Assembly: GCA_963728445.1 (NCBI GenBank)
Contig: CAVSJO010000001.1
Span: 248,001 to 312,000 of the forward strand
Length of the DNA stretch: 64,000 nt
Direction of reading: 5' to 3'
DNA from: CAVSJO01 sp963728445
GTDB lineage: Bacteria > Gemmatimonadota > Gemmatimonadetes > Longimicrobiales > RSA9
Shown: positions 9,785-18,601 of the stretch, in pieces
Position numbering within the stretch: position 1 is the first letter of the stretch
Layout of the letters: each line of letters opens with the position of its first letter
The notes under the pieces: generated by a model
Databases searched by the model: none
What the model saw: only the letters and a program-made list of their open reading frames with translations
Told to the model about the DNA's origin: nothing
Made by a program: the position numbers and the translations under genes

Positions 9785-10761
9785 GGCGTCGCGAGGCAGG
9801 ATTCGCGCTGTTCTTCGTGCTCGTCGCCCTCGTCTGCATCGCAGCGGCCGCGACGGGGACGCTCACCCTCGCGGCTGCTCAGGCTCGCACCTCGGGGGGG
9901 CGCCTCGAGCTCCTGCGGGCGCGCGTGGCCGCCGCAACCGCGCTTTCCGACGTCCTCTCCGCATGGCCGGCGGACCCCGATTCCGCAGCGCTCGCGGACG
10001 CGGCAGGGGTGCCCCCCGGCTCCCTTCCGGGAAGCGTGGTCCGCCGATCCTGGCTTGCCGACGGGCTCGTCCTCCTCCGCGCCGCCGCCGCCGCGGGCGC
10101 GAACCGCCGCCGCGCCACCGCCGGCCTGGCCGCCGTCGTGCGGTCGATCCGCCCCGCCGAGCTCGTCGCTGCCGTGTCCGCGGCCGCAACGCTCGGCCCC
10201 GGCGCGTCCCTCCTCCTCGACCCGGCCGGGACGCTGGCGGCCGCCTCGGGTACGCCATGCGATTCCGGCGCGGCCGGCGTCCGGATCGCAGGCGGCTCTT
10301 TCTCCGGGGGAACGGCGGGAGTCACCGGCGCGCCGCCCTTCGACACCACCACCGCCCAGCCCCTCGATCACCTGGGTCCCCTCGCGCTGGCGCAGATCGA
10401 GGCGGCTGCGGACACGGTCCTGGGCGCCGGTCCGTTCTCCTCCACGAGCCCGGCGGGCGTCGCCCTCGTCCCCGCCGGCGTTGCGGCCGATGTCCTCGAA
10501 TTCTCCGGCATCCTCGTCGCCGGGGGCGACGTGCTCCTGCCCCCGGGCGCCGTGGTCCAGGGCCTCGTGCTCGTGGCCGGCTCCCTGACGATCCAGCCGG
10601 GTGCGAGCGTCACCGGTGCCCTCGTCGTGGCGGGTGGCTCGGCCACGGTCGGCGGCACCGTCGCGTTCGACCGCTGCGTGCTGGCCACGGCGACGGCGTC
10701 CGGCGGCCTCTTCCGCCATCCGTTTCGCCTCCCGGGCCGGTTCTGGCTGCCCGCGTATTGA
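9781..10761 (+). CDS. PilX/GspK-like pilus-tip protein with bactofilin-like repeat tail (cassette A)
   Basis: 326 residues. GTG 9781 overlaps the previous stop. The N-terminus VRRREAGFALFFVLVALVCIAAAATGTLTLAAAQ resembles prepilins of the GspK/PilX group. It lacks Glu5, a hallmark of GspK, which caps the pseudopilus tip. The middle is very Ala-rich. Residues ~240-315 have short Gly/Val repeats (VAGGDVLLPPGAVVQGLVLVAG, split here as VAGGDVLLPPGA and VVQGLVLVAG, then TIQPGASVTGALVVAGGSATVGG) that look like a beta-solenoid of the bactofilin type. No GspK-like calcium site was recognised, so GspK is a positional inference. Confidence 0.6.
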   Translation: MRRREAGFALFFVLVALVCIAAAATGTLTLAAAQARTSGGRLELLRARVAAATALSDVLSAWPADPDSAALADAAGVPPGSLPGSVVRRSWLADGLVLLRAAAAAGANRRRATAGLAAVVRSIRPAELVAAVSAAATLGPGASLLLDPAGTLAAASGTPCDSGAAGVRIAGGSFSGGTAGVTGAPPFDTTTAQPLDHLGPLALAQIEAAADTVLGAGPFSSTSPAGVALVPAGVAADVLEFSGILVAGGDVLLPPGAVVQGLVLVAGSLTIQPGASVTGALVVAGGSATVGGTVAFDRCVLATATASGGLFRHPFRLPGRFWLPAY

Positions 10762-10988
10762 TCGGCCCACCTCGAAAAGAGTTCGCGGGGACGTGGAAAT
10801 TGTAACCGGCGAGTGTCTGGCAAAATGGCGGAATCCCAGTGGGGGCGCGGTGTTTGGCGGCGGCACGGTTATGGAACTGCACCCTGTCGAATTCACGCGC
10901 ACGGGACGCATTGGCGGTCCTGGGCGGCAGCCGTTCCGGCTCGGTGCCGGGCGACCGTGGCGCGCAGACACGAGGGACCGATCGCCGG

Positions 10989-11432
10989 ATGGGGCGCAGC
11001 GAAGGCTTCACGATCCTCGAGCTGGTAGTCGTAATGCTCATCGGGTCCATTCTGATCGCGGTTTCCGCTCCCGCGTTCGGCGCGGTCCAGCGGTCCCGCG
11101 CCGTCGGCAACGCCCGGGACTCGTTCGTCTGGCTGGCCATGCGCGCGCGAGCCGCTTCCATCGAGAAGGGAGAGCCCGTGACGCTGACCGTGGATCCGGT
11201 CGCGGGGAAGGCGGTGGCGGTGTCGTCGAGCGGCGAGGGAATCGACAGCCTGATCTTTACGGGCGAGATCGCGGCGGGCGTATCGACGTCCACCGGCTCG
11301 AGCGTGCAGGTGTGCTATTCGCCCCGCGGCTACGCCACGTGCCCCGACGAGGCCGCCTGGGTGACGTTCCGCCTGGGATCCGATTCGGCCCGCGCCCTCA
11401 TTCAGCCCCTGGGGCAGGTGGATCGCCCGTGA
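10989..11432 (+). CDS. fimT: Minor pilin FimT/GspH-like (cassette B)
   Basis: 147 residues. ATG 10989 encodes MGRSEG|FTILELVVVMLIGSILIAVSAPAF, a canonical class III signal with Glu5. The globular domain (~45-147) carries two Cys (VQVCYSPRGYATCPDE) likely to be bonded. It starts a second minor-pilin cassette in fimT-pilV-pilW-pilX order, separated from cassette A by 227 bp in which no convincing promoter was seen. The family is known to prime pilus assembly and in some species binds DNA during transformation; that activity cannot be judged here. Confidence 0.8.
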   Translation: MGRSEGFTILELVVVMLIGSILIAVSAPAFGAVQRSRAVGNARDSFVWLAMRARAASIEKGEPVTLTVDPVAGKAVAVSSSGEGIDSLIFTGEIAAGVSTSTGSSVQVCYSPRGYATCPDEAAWVTFRLGSDSARALIQPLGQVDRP

Positions 11433-11449
11433 ACCGACAGGAGAGCCGA

Positions 11450-11833
11450 ATGGCGGCCGGGCGGGGAGAGGAAGGCTTCTCCCTCCTGGAAATCGTCGTT
11501 GCGATGATGATCCTCGCCGTAGGCGTGCTGGGAATGGCCGGGTCCACGGCGGCGATCTTCACCCGCCTCCGCGTCGCGGACCGGCGCAACGAGAGGTCGG
11601 CCGCCGTGCAGTACTCCGCGGAAGGGCTGCGCGCCGGCGACTTCGACGATCTCTCCACGCGTTGCTCCGGGCTGTCGGAGGTCGTGGGGGACTTCACCGT
11701 CACGTGCGCCGTCGAGAGCTCCGGAGCCAACCTGTTGGGGCTCTACCTCGTGAGCTCTGGTCCGGGGCTCGGTCCGGACGGCCGCTGGAAGTCCGGCGTC
11801 GTGGACACGACGCTCGTCCAGATCGCGAGGTGA
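11450..11833 (+). CDS. pilV: Minor pilin PilV-like (cassette B)
   Basis: 127 residues from ATG 11450, chosen because AGGAGAG lies at ideal spacing. A GTG at 11429 overlapping the fimT stop would add seven residues. The signal MAAGRGEEG|FSLLEIVVAMMILAVGVLGMAG has Glu5 and the IVVAMMILAVGVLGM run diagnostic of PilV. Two Cys (TRCSGL and VTCAVE) may pair. Predicted to join FimT, PilW and PilX in the tip complex. Confidence 0.82.
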   Translation: MAAGRGEEGFSLLEIVVAMMILAVGVLGMAGSTAAIFTRLRVADRRNERSAAVQYSAEGLRAGDFDDLSTRCSGLSEVVGDFTVTCAVESSGANLLGLYLVSSGPGLGPDGRWKSGVVDTTLVQIAR

Positions 11834-11840
11834 GGTGAGA

Positions 11841-12680
11841 ATGGCGACGTCGCCCCGCGACGACCGGACCCGGTCCGGCTTCACGCTGATCGAGCTTCTC
11901 GTCGTAATGGTCCTGGGTGTGGTCGTCCTCGGCGCCGTGTACCAGACGCTGGTGATCCAGGAAGGGACCTTCCGGGCGCAGAAGAGCATCGCCTCGGCGC
12001 AGGACGTCTCCAGGACAGCGCTGGACGTCCTCGTGGGCGAGGTGAGGGAAGTCAGCGCGAACGCCACGGACGGCCCGGGCGGTGACATCGCCGTCATGGG
12101 TCCGGACTCCATCCGGTTCCGGTCCTTCCGCAAGGCGGCTGTCGTCTGCGGGAAGACCGCCGGGGCGATCCTCGTCTACGAGCCCGGCGATTCGATCGTG
12201 GCCGGCGACAGCGTCCTCGTCTTCTCCGAGGGCGACCCGTGGTCTCCGGACGACGACGAATGGGTGGCCGACGCCGTGTCGGCACGCGCCAGCTCGACCG
12301 TCTGTCCCGACCGGTCCGGCTACGTCCGCGCGTCCCTGTCTGCGTCCACTGCTCCGGGCCTGTCCGGGGTCCGCACCGGGGCGTCGGTACGGGCTTTCGA
12401 ATGGCTGACGTATGGCCTCTACCAGGACGGCACGGGGGACTGGATGCTCGGCCGCCACGCCTCCGGCGGGTCGGTCCAGTACCTGGTGGGCCCCCTTGCG
12501 CCGTTCGCGTCGGGCGGCCTCCGCCTCACGTACTACGACACGAACGGCGCCGAGACGACGGACCCGGCGTCGGTGGTGCGCATCGCCGTCAGCGTGAAGG
12601 CCGCGAGCGCCGCCGGCAGAGAGCTCGACGGACAGTATACCGACTCGCTCGTCACCCAGGTCTTCCTCCGGAACAACTGA
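11841..12680 (+). CDS. pilW: Minor pilin PilW-like (cassette B)
   Basis: 279 residues from ATG 11841, directly behind AGGTGAG. A GTG at 11835 is possible. The leader of ~15 residues ends at G|FTLIELLVVMVLGVVVLGAVYQT with Glu5. The large head (~45-279) is acidic and mostly beta, with two Cys (VVCGKT and TVCPDR). Length and order match PilW of type IVa pili. The 33-bp gap to the next gene contains the next ribosome binding site. Confidence 0.8.
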   Translation: MATSPRDDRTRSGFTLIELLVVMVLGVVVLGAVYQTLVIQEGTFRAQKSIASAQDVSRTALDVLVGEVREVSANATDGPGGDIAVMGPDSIRFRSFRKAAVVCGKTAGAILVYEPGDSIVAGDSVLVFSEGDPWSPDDDEWVADAVSARASSTVCPDRSGYVRASLSASTAPGLSGVRTGASVRAFEWLTYGLYQDGTGDWMLGRHASGGSVQYLVGPLAPFASGGLRLTYYDTNGAETTDPASVVRIAVSVKAASAAGRELDGQYTDSLVTQVFLRNN

Positions 12681-12712
12681 GGCGGGCGCCCCGACGGCGA
12701 AAGGATATGACC

Positions 12713-13882
12713 ATGGAAGACCACCGACCCACGAACGCGTGCCGCGAGCGGGGCTTCGCCTTGCCCGCGGCGCTGCTCGCCCTCGTCGTGATCGCGGCCA
12801 TCATCACCGGGGGGTTCTACGCCGCATCGCAGCAGGACCGGGTGAGCCAGAGTGTCCAGGGCAGTCGGGACGCCCTCTACATCGCCGAGCAGGGGATCGC
12901 CGACGTGTTGGGCACCATGACGCTGAACGATCTGCCCCGGGGAGGGACGTTCGACGACACGTCTTTCGCCAGCGACGTCGTCCAGAGCGGCAGGGTCGTG
13001 GGCCGAGACAGCGTCGTGATCACGCAGCTCGACAGTCTCACGTTCCTCGTCCGGTCCGACGGCGAGACGCGCAACCACGGTCACGTCTCCGCCGTGCGGC
13101 GCGTCGCGCAGGTCGTGCGCACCGCGTTCTGGAACGTGCCGATGGGCGCCGCCCTGTACGTCAACGGCGGCCTGACCGTGTCCGGCAACGCCTACATCCA
13201 GGGGGACGATCAGGACTCCGGCGCGTGCAACGGCGGCAGCGCCCTCGTGTCGGGCGTCGTCTCGTCGGACGCGTCCCAGGTGGACATCAAGAAGGCAGAC
13301 CACGTTGTCGGGGATCCGCCCGTCCTCGAGGATACCGCCATGACGGCCACGTCCCTCCTGGAGTACGGCAACGGCGTCGACTTCGAAACCCTCGCCGCCA
13401 TGGCCGACAAGCGCTATCCGAGCGGTGAGAGCCCGCCCATGTCTCCGGCGCCGGTGACGTCTGGCGGCTCCTGCGACACGTCCCAGAAGAGCAACTGGGG
13501 CGACCCCCAGGCCGGAAATGCCTGTTCCGCCTACATGCCGATGGTCTTCGTGGACGGCGATGCCCACTTCTCGAACGGCAGGGGGCAGGGCGTGCTCCTG
13601 GTGAACGGGAATCTTCAGCTCACCGGCCAGTTCGAATACGACGGCGTCGTCATCGTGAAGGGCTCGATCCAGTCCACCGGCACAGGAAATCACGTGAACG
13701 GGGTGGTCCTCGTCAACAACGGCGCGGTCGACCTGGACGTGGACGACACGTTCATGTCGGGCAGCTCGGTGATCCAGTATTCGAGCTGCAGCGCCCAGAA
13801 CGCCATTGCCGGACACATGCGGCTCCAGCCGATCGCCAGCCGGAGCTGGTTCGACCTGACGGCGGCCGGGGCGACCCGCTGA
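12713..13882 (+). CDS. pilX: PilX-like protein with long C-terminal beta-repeat domain (cassette B)
   Basis: 389 residues from ATG 12713, preferred over ATG 12707 because AAAGGA sits at 7-nt spacing. The N-terminus RERGFALPAALLALVVIAAIITGGFYAASQQDR, followed by QGSRDALYIAEQGIADVL, is characteristic of PilX N-terminal domains, but Glu5 is missing. The C-terminal part (~240-360) contains GNLQLTGQFEYDGVVIVKGSIQSTG (read as GNLQLTGQFEY and DGVVIVKGSIQSTG) and similar turns, suggesting a beta-helical repeat like that of the cassette A homologue at 9781. Cys residues in ACNGGS, GSCDTS, NACSAY and SSCSAQN could form disulfides. Predicted to be the distal subunit of the pilus tip. Confidence 0.72.
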   Translation: MEDHRPTNACRERGFALPAALLALVVIAAIITGGFYAASQQDRVSQSVQGSRDALYIAEQGIADVLGTMTLNDLPRGGTFDDTSFASDVVQSGRVVGRDSVVITQLDSLTFLVRSDGETRNHGHVSAVRRVAQVVRTAFWNVPMGAALYVNGGLTVSGNAYIQGDDQDSGACNGGSALVSGVVSSDASQVDIKKADHVVGDPPVLEDTAMTATSLLEYGNGVDFETLAAMADKRYPSGESPPMSPAPVTSGGSCDTSQKSNWGDPQAGNACSAYMPMVFVDGDAHFSNGRGQGVLLVNGNLQLTGQFEYDGVVIVKGSIQSTGTGNHVNGVVLVNNGAVDLDVDDTFMSGSSVIQYSSCSAQNAIAGHMRLQPIASRSWFDLTAAGATR

Positions 13883-13916
13883 GGCCACCGTCGTGGCGAC
13901 TGGAGGGGAAGGCGCA

Positions 13917-15050
13917 ATGAGCTTGACAGTCCAGCAGGGACGCTCTAGTGTGGAGGCTCCACATCCGGCCTCCCCGCCTTCGTATCAGTTCCCCAAACCA
14001 CAAGCGACCGTCTTGGGATTATTCGGCCGTGGCCGCATTACGGCCGGCCTCGACATCGGTAGTGGGTTCGTCAAGCTCGTGCTCGTCGACCACTCCCGAT
14101 CGGAGCCGGAGATCGTGCGGCTCGCAACGAGCCCGCTGGTGCCGGACGCCATCGTCGAGGGCGAGGTCATGGACCCCGTCCTCGTGGCGGAGACGGTGCG
14201 CGCGGTGGTGGATGGCGCGGACCTCCGCAAGCGTCGTGTGGTGGCGGCCGTGGGTGGCCACGACGTCATCGTGAAGAAGATCCAGATGGACAGGATGAGT
14301 CAGTCGGACGCCCGGGACGTGATCCGCTGGGAGGCGGAGCAGCACGTGCCGTTCGACATGGAGAGCGTCCAGCTGGACTTCCAGATCCTGGACGCGGACG
14401 CGGACGAGCCGCAGATGCAGGTGCTCCTGGTGGCGGCGAAGCGCGAGCTGATCGACAACCGCCTGGCGCTGCTCTCCGATGCCGGGGTGGACGCCACGGT
14501 CGTGGACGTGGATGCCTTCGCCCTCCACAACGCGTTCGAGCACAACTACCCGGAGGCACGGGAAGGGCTGGTCGCACTGGTGAACGTCGGACACGAGACG
14601 ACGAACCTGAACCTGCTGCAGGACGGCGTGCCGCTGGTCGTACGGGACCTTCCGTTCGGCTCCCGGCGGCTCCGCGAGGCGCTGCAGCGGGAACGCGGCT
14701 TCACGGCAGAGCAGGCAGAGGAGGTAGTGCAGGGGCGAGGCGACGCGCCGGACATCGGGCGGTTCGTCGCGGACCGCTCGGACGAGCTGGCGGTGGGGAT
14801 CGAACGCGCCGTCGCCTTCGTATCGGCCCAGAGCTCCACACGCGAGCTCGGCCGCATCTTCCTCAGCGGCGGAGGGGCCCGTGTGCCGGGAATGGCGGCG
14901 GCCGTCGCTGATCGCGTCGGCGTCAGGACCGAGACGGCAAACCCCCTGGAGCGCATGCGGGTGAGCCCCGAGGTCATGCAGACGGTCGACGTGGACGAGG
15001 TCGCTCCGATGCTGATGCTCGCCGTCGGACTCGGGCTGCGGCAGCCGTAG
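13917..15050 (+). CDS. pilM: Type IV pilus inner-membrane platform ATPase-like protein PilM
   Basis: 377 residues from ATG 13917, behind GGAGGGGAAGG; a GTG at 13893 is less likely. The actin-like fold is shown by ITAGLDIGSGFVKLVLVD (phosphate 1), ALVNVGHETTNLNLLQDG (phosphate 2) and IFLSGGGARVPGM (adenosine motif). The protein is cytoplasmic and binds the INL motif at the N-terminus of PilN. About 40 Pro/Ser-rich residues precede the fold. It heads a tight pilMNOPQ operon in standard order. Confidence 0.93.
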   Translation: MSLTVQQGRSSVEAPHPASPPSYQFPKPQATVLGLFGRGRITAGLDIGSGFVKLVLVDHSRSEPEIVRLATSPLVPDAIVEGEVMDPVLVAETVRAVVDGADLRKRRVVAAVGGHDVIVKKIQMDRMSQSDARDVIRWEAEQHVPFDMESVQLDFQILDADADEPQMQVLLVAAKRELIDNRLALLSDAGVDATVVDVDAFALHNAFEHNYPEAREGLVALVNVGHETTNLNLLQDGVPLVVRDLPFGSRRLREALQRERGFTAEQAEEVVQGRGDAPDIGRFVADRSDELAVGIERAVAFVSAQSSTRELGRIFLSGGGARVPGMAAAVADRVGVRTETANPLERMRVSPEVMQTVDVDEVAPMLMLAVGLGLRQP

Positions 15051-15059
15051 GGGAACGCG

Positions 15060-15755
15060 GTGATCGAGATCAACCTCCGTCCCGAGGCGCGCGCCGCGAA
15101 GCGGCGGAAGACCGCGTCCGCTGGTCGCCGGCGGCTCCGCCTCTCGCTTCCGTCCGGGCTGCGGATGCCGAGCCGGATCGAGGGAACGGCCGCCTTCATG
15201 ATCGCGGCCTGGATCCTGGCGCCTCTCCTCGGAGCGTGGCTCTTCTTCGGCGCTCGATCGGAGAAGCAGGACCTCGCGCTCACCATCGAACAGGAGCAGC
15301 AGGACTCCGTCCGCTACGCGGAAGTCATCGCGAGCGTCGCAAAGCTTACGGCGCGGCGGGACACGATCGCCCGGAAGCTGGAGGTGATCCAGCAGATCGA
15401 CGCGGGCCGCTATGTCTGGGCCCACGTCCTGGACGAGGTCAGTCGCGCGCTGCCCACGTACTCGTGGGTGACCCGGATCGAGCAGGGCGAAGCGACCGGT
15501 GCCGGCGGCGAGCCCACGTTCCAGCTCCAGGGGGTGACGGGCAGCAACTTCGCCCTCACCGCCTTCATGAAGAACCTGGAAGCCTCTCCCTTCATCCGGG
15601 ACGTGACCCTCGTCTCGACGGAGCAGACGCAGCAGGGAGACGCCGTCGTCTACAGCTTCATGCTCGTGGCCACGTATGAGCAGCCACCGCCGGACGCGGT
15701 CCAGACGGTGCCCTTCTTCATGACCGCCGGAGACGATGGGCTTTCTTCCGAGTGA
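15060..15755 (+). CDS. pilN: Type IV pilus alignment protein PilN
   Basis: 231 residues starting at GTG 15060. The N-terminus MIEINLRPEARAA is the conserved cytoplasmic motif that binds PilM. A single membrane helix (~residues 40-65) follows a basic linker longer than in model PilN. A coiled coil (~66-110) and a ferredoxin-like periplasmic domain (~115-231) complete the usual architecture. The 3' end overlaps pilO by 20 bp. Confidence 0.9.
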   Translation: MIEINLRPEARAAKRRKTASAGRRRLRLSLPSGLRMPSRIEGTAAFMIAAWILAPLLGAWLFFGARSEKQDLALTIEQEQQDSVRYAEVIASVAKLTARRDTIARKLEVIQQIDAGRYVWAHVLDEVSRALPTYSWVTRIEQGEATGAGGEPTFQLQGVTGSNFALTAFMKNLEASPFIRDVTLVSTEQTQQGDAVVYSFMLVATYEQPPPDAVQTVPFFMTAGDDGLSSE

Positions 15756-16353
15756 CCCGGCCCGGCAGAAGCGCGTGCTGATCGGCATCCTGCCGATCAT
15801 CGCCGTCTTCGCCTACTGGTACTTCGTCTACCAGAACGAGACGGCGGAGATCGCCGACATGCAGGCCCACGTCGAGGAGCTGGACACCCGCAACCGGGTC
15901 GCCCGCGTGCAGGTGCAGCGCGGCGGTCCCGATCTCGAGAAGCGGGTGGGACTCTACCAGCAGTACATGACGCGGCTGGAACGGCTCATCCCGGATCGGG
16001 AGGAGGTTCCGGAGCTCCTTCACAGCATGAACCTCCAGGCCCAGGAGAACGGGGTCGAGCTCGCCATGATGAAGCCGCTCGAGGAACAGCCGACCGACTA
16101 CTACACGCGGCAGGTCTACGACATGGCCGTGCTGGGCTCGTATCACGACATCGGCCGCTTCCTCTCGGCCATCGGCTCGCTCCCGCGCATCGTCGCAGCT
16201 CGCGATCTGGCCCTTGCGCCGGAGGCCGGCACGAACCGGGACGGCACGCAGCGTCTTCAGGCGACGTTCCGCATCGAGACGTTCGTGCTCCCCGGATCGA
16301 CGCCCGAGACACACCCGTCGTCCTCCACCGAGCACGGAAAGGCGGATCGATGA
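15736..16353 (+). CDS. pilO: Type IV pilus alignment protein PilO
   Basis: 205 residues from ATG 15736, inside the end of pilN. One membrane helix (RVLIGILPIIAVFAYWYFVY) is followed by a periplasmic coiled coil (~35-90) and the PilO core fold (~90-190), which includes YDMAVLGSYHDIGRFLSAIGSLPRIV, typical of the family. It dimerises with PilN to link PilM and the PilQ secretin across the envelope. The last ~20 residues are Ser/Thr/His-rich and probably disordered. It overlaps pilP by four bases. Confidence 0.92.
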   Translation: MGFLPSDPARQKRVLIGILPIIAVFAYWYFVYQNETAEIADMQAHVEELDTRNRVARVQVQRGGPDLEKRVGLYQQYMTRLERLIPDREEVPELLHSMNLQAQENGVELAMMKPLEEQPTDYYTRQVYDMAVLGSYHDIGRFLSAIGSLPRIVAARDLALAPEAGTNRDGTQRLQATFRIETFVLPGSTPETHPSSSTEHGKADR

Positions 16354-16832
16354 CCCGGATCGGCACTCTCTCCGGCCTGCTCGCCGGGGCGATTCTCGTC
16401 GCCGTGCCGGCCACCGGACGGCAGGCTCAGGCTTCCACGGCACCGTCGGCTGCCGACACGACACGGAGCGCGCCGGCCTCTCCGGAAGAGCCGAAGCTCA
16501 TCTACGAGCGCGAGGTCTTCACCTACCCGGCGGACAACCGTCGCGACCCCTTTACCCCTCTGGTGGGGGACAAGGTTCGCGACATGGGGACGCGCTTCGA
16601 GGATCTTTCGCTGCGCGGCATCATCTATTCGCCCGCAAGGGATCGGAGCATGGCGCTTCTGGCGGACCCCACGGGCAGGATCTACCGCGTGCGGCGAGGA
16701 GAGGTCGTGGGAAATTCGAGAGTCATCGACATCGAGCCGTTCCGGGTGACGTTCGAGGTCGAGACGTTCGGTCTGACGCGCCGTGACGCTCTCGAGCTCA
16801 GGCGGCCCCGGCCGGGAGGGGACGCACGATGA
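16350..16832 (+). CDS. pilP: Type IV pilus assembly protein PilP-like
   Basis: 160 residues from ATG 16350 (ATGA overlap with pilO). A signal peptide (~1-28) lacks the lipobox Cys found in canonical PilP. A flexible Ala/Ser/Pro linker precedes the RRDPFTPLVGD motif typical of PilP, then a small beta domain (LSLRGIIYSP to RVTFEVETFGL) of the HR/PilP fold. In known systems PilP bridges PilN/PilO and the secretin. Absence of a lipid anchor suggests a soluble periplasmic form. Overlaps pilQ by four bases. Confidence 0.78.
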   Translation: MTRIGTLSGLLAGAILVAVPATGRQAQASTAPSAADTTRSAPASPEEPKLIYEREVFTYPADNRRDPFTPLVGDKVRDMGTRFEDLSLRGIIYSPARDRSMALLADPTGRIYRVRRGEVVGNSRVIDIEPFRVTFEVETFGLTRRDALELRRPRPGGDAR

Positions 16833-18601
16833 TCGCACTCCTGGCGATGCTGCTGGGTGCAGGACCGATTTCCGGGATGGCCGCGGTCAACGCGGTGCGC
16901 ATCCAGTCGGTCGAGAATCGAACGGAGGTCGTCATCGAGGTGGACGGCCCCGTCTCCGTCGGCGACTTCTCCCTCGGGTCCCCCGACCGGGTCGTCGTGG
17001 ACATCAAGGGCGCCCGGCGGGCGGCCCCCGAGATGCGCTACACCGCGCTCGATCGGGGTGGCATCGTCGGGCTGCGGGCCAGCCAGTACACGGAGGACGT
17101 CGTCCGCGTGGTGCTCGAGCTCAGCGGCCCGGTCGACTATCGCGTCCGCACGGACTCGGACGGCGTGCACGTCAGCTTTCCGAACAGTCACGGCCCGTTC
17201 GAGCCGTGGTCGTCCGCTTCGACGGACGCAGCGACCCCGGCTCCGGCGGCCGGTCGCCCGGTCGACTCCGCAGCTCCGGCTGCCCGCCGGACGAGCGCGG
17301 TTGCCCCTGCCGCCGAGGAGCCGGCACAGCAGCCGGAGCCCCACATCACCGTCACCTTCGAGAACACCCCGATCCTGGACGTGATCCAGACGTTCGCGGC
17401 TTTCGCCAACCGGAGCATCGTGGCCGGCAGCGACGTGACGGGGAACGTCACCGCGGACATCCACGACCAGCCGTGGGACCTGGCTCTCGAAGCCATCCTG
17501 GAGTCCCACGGGTTCAGCGTCACGGAGCGCAGGAGTGGCATCCTCCAGGTCGTCGACCTGGAGCAGGTCGCGAACCGGGAGAAGGTCGAGGAGCTCGTCA
17601 CGCGGCAGTTCCGCATCAACTACGCGAGCGTCGACTCCATCGTGCCGGCGATCCAGGGCCTGCTGAGCGACCGCGGCCGCGTGACGACCAATCCGGCCAC
17701 GAACACGCTCATCGTGACGGACGGCCGCACCGTCGTCGAGCGGATCGCGCCCGTGATCCGGGACCTCGACGTGCGAACGCCCCAGGTCACGATCGCCGCG
17801 AAGATCATCTTCGTCGACCGGACGGCGCTCCAGGACCTGGGCGTCGTCTACGACCTGAAGGACTCCCGGGGTACCCAGCTCAACACGGTCGTACAGGGCT
17901 ACCAGGACGAGAACGGCGACGGGGTGTACGAGCCGGGCGAGGCGACGAACCAGGACGTAATCCTGCTGGGCGGCAACTCGGTCGCCGCTCTCGCCAACGC
18001 CAACGACCGCGTTTCCTCGGCGTCGCTCCGACTCGTGTCGACGCTGCTGCTGGGACGCCACTCGCTGATCACGTTCCTCGAGGCGCTCCAGAGCCTGCAG
18101 CTCACGGACATCCAGGCCGCACCCGTGGTCACCGTGCTCGACAACCGCCAGGCCTCGCTCCAGGTCGGCGAGGACACGCCCGTCCGCATCATCGACCTGG
18201 GCGCCAATACCGGCGGCGGCTCGAACACGGGCGCCACGGTTCCGCGGGCGACGGTCACGTTCAAGAAGACGGGCGTGATCCTGCAGGTGACTCCCCACGT
18301 CACCGGTGACCAGGTGCTACTGGAGGTCCACGCCGAGCGATCCAACATCGCGGCCGCGCCGTCGGACCTGGGCGTCACCTTCCAGACGCAGGCGTCCGAC
18401 ACACAGGTCCTCGTCGACGACGGCGAGACGGCAGTCATCGCCGCCCTTACCGTCATCAACAAGAGCAAGTCCCGCACGGGGATCCCGCTGCTGATGAACC
18501 TGCCGTTCATCGGCCGGCTGTTCAGCACGACGCACGACAAGGAGACGAAGCAGGACCTGCTCATCATGGTCACTCCCCACATCGTCCGGGCGGGCCGGTG
18601 A
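16829..18601 (+). CDS. pilQ: Type IV pilus secretin PilQ
   Basis: 590 residues from ATG 16829. The order is: short signal peptide (~1-19); one AMIN domain (~20-115, peptidoglycan binding); a Pro/Ala linker (~120-170); N0/STN (~172-240); N1/NolW repeat (~250-320, RGRVTTNPATNTLIVTD); then the secretin channel domain (~330-590), ending IPLLMNLPFIGRLFSTTHDKETKQDLLIMVTPHIV, the family signature. It forms the outer-membrane pore for the pilus. It is smaller than gammaproteobacterial PilQ, which carries two AMIN domains. GTGA overlap with the lipoprotein gene downstream suggests that protein helps PilQ. Confidence 0.95.
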   Translation: MIALLAMLLGAGPISGMAAVNAVRIQSVENRTEVVIEVDGPVSVGDFSLGSPDRVVVDIKGARRAAPEMRYTALDRGGIVGLRASQYTEDVVRVVLELSGPVDYRVRTDSDGVHVSFPNSHGPFEPWSSASTDAATPAPAAGRPVDSAAPAARRTSAVAPAAEEPAQQPEPHITVTFENTPILDVIQTFAAFANRSIVAGSDVTGNVTADIHDQPWDLALEAILESHGFSVTERRSGILQVVDLEQVANREKVEELVTRQFRINYASVDSIVPAIQGLLSDRGRVTTNPATNTLIVTDGRTVVERIAPVIRDLDVRTPQVTIAAKIIFVDRTALQDLGVVYDLKDSRGTQLNTVVQGYQDENGDGVYEPGEATNQDVILLGGNSVAALANANDRVSSASLRLVSTLLLGRHSLITFLEALQSLQLTDIQAAPVVTVLDNRQASLQVGEDTPVRIIDLGANTGGGSNTGATVPRATVTFKKTGVILQVTPHVTGDQVLLEVHAERSNIAAAPSDLGVTFQTQASDTQVLVDDGETAVIAALTVINKSKSRTGIPLLMNLPFIGRLFSTTHDKETKQDLLIMVTPHIVRAGR

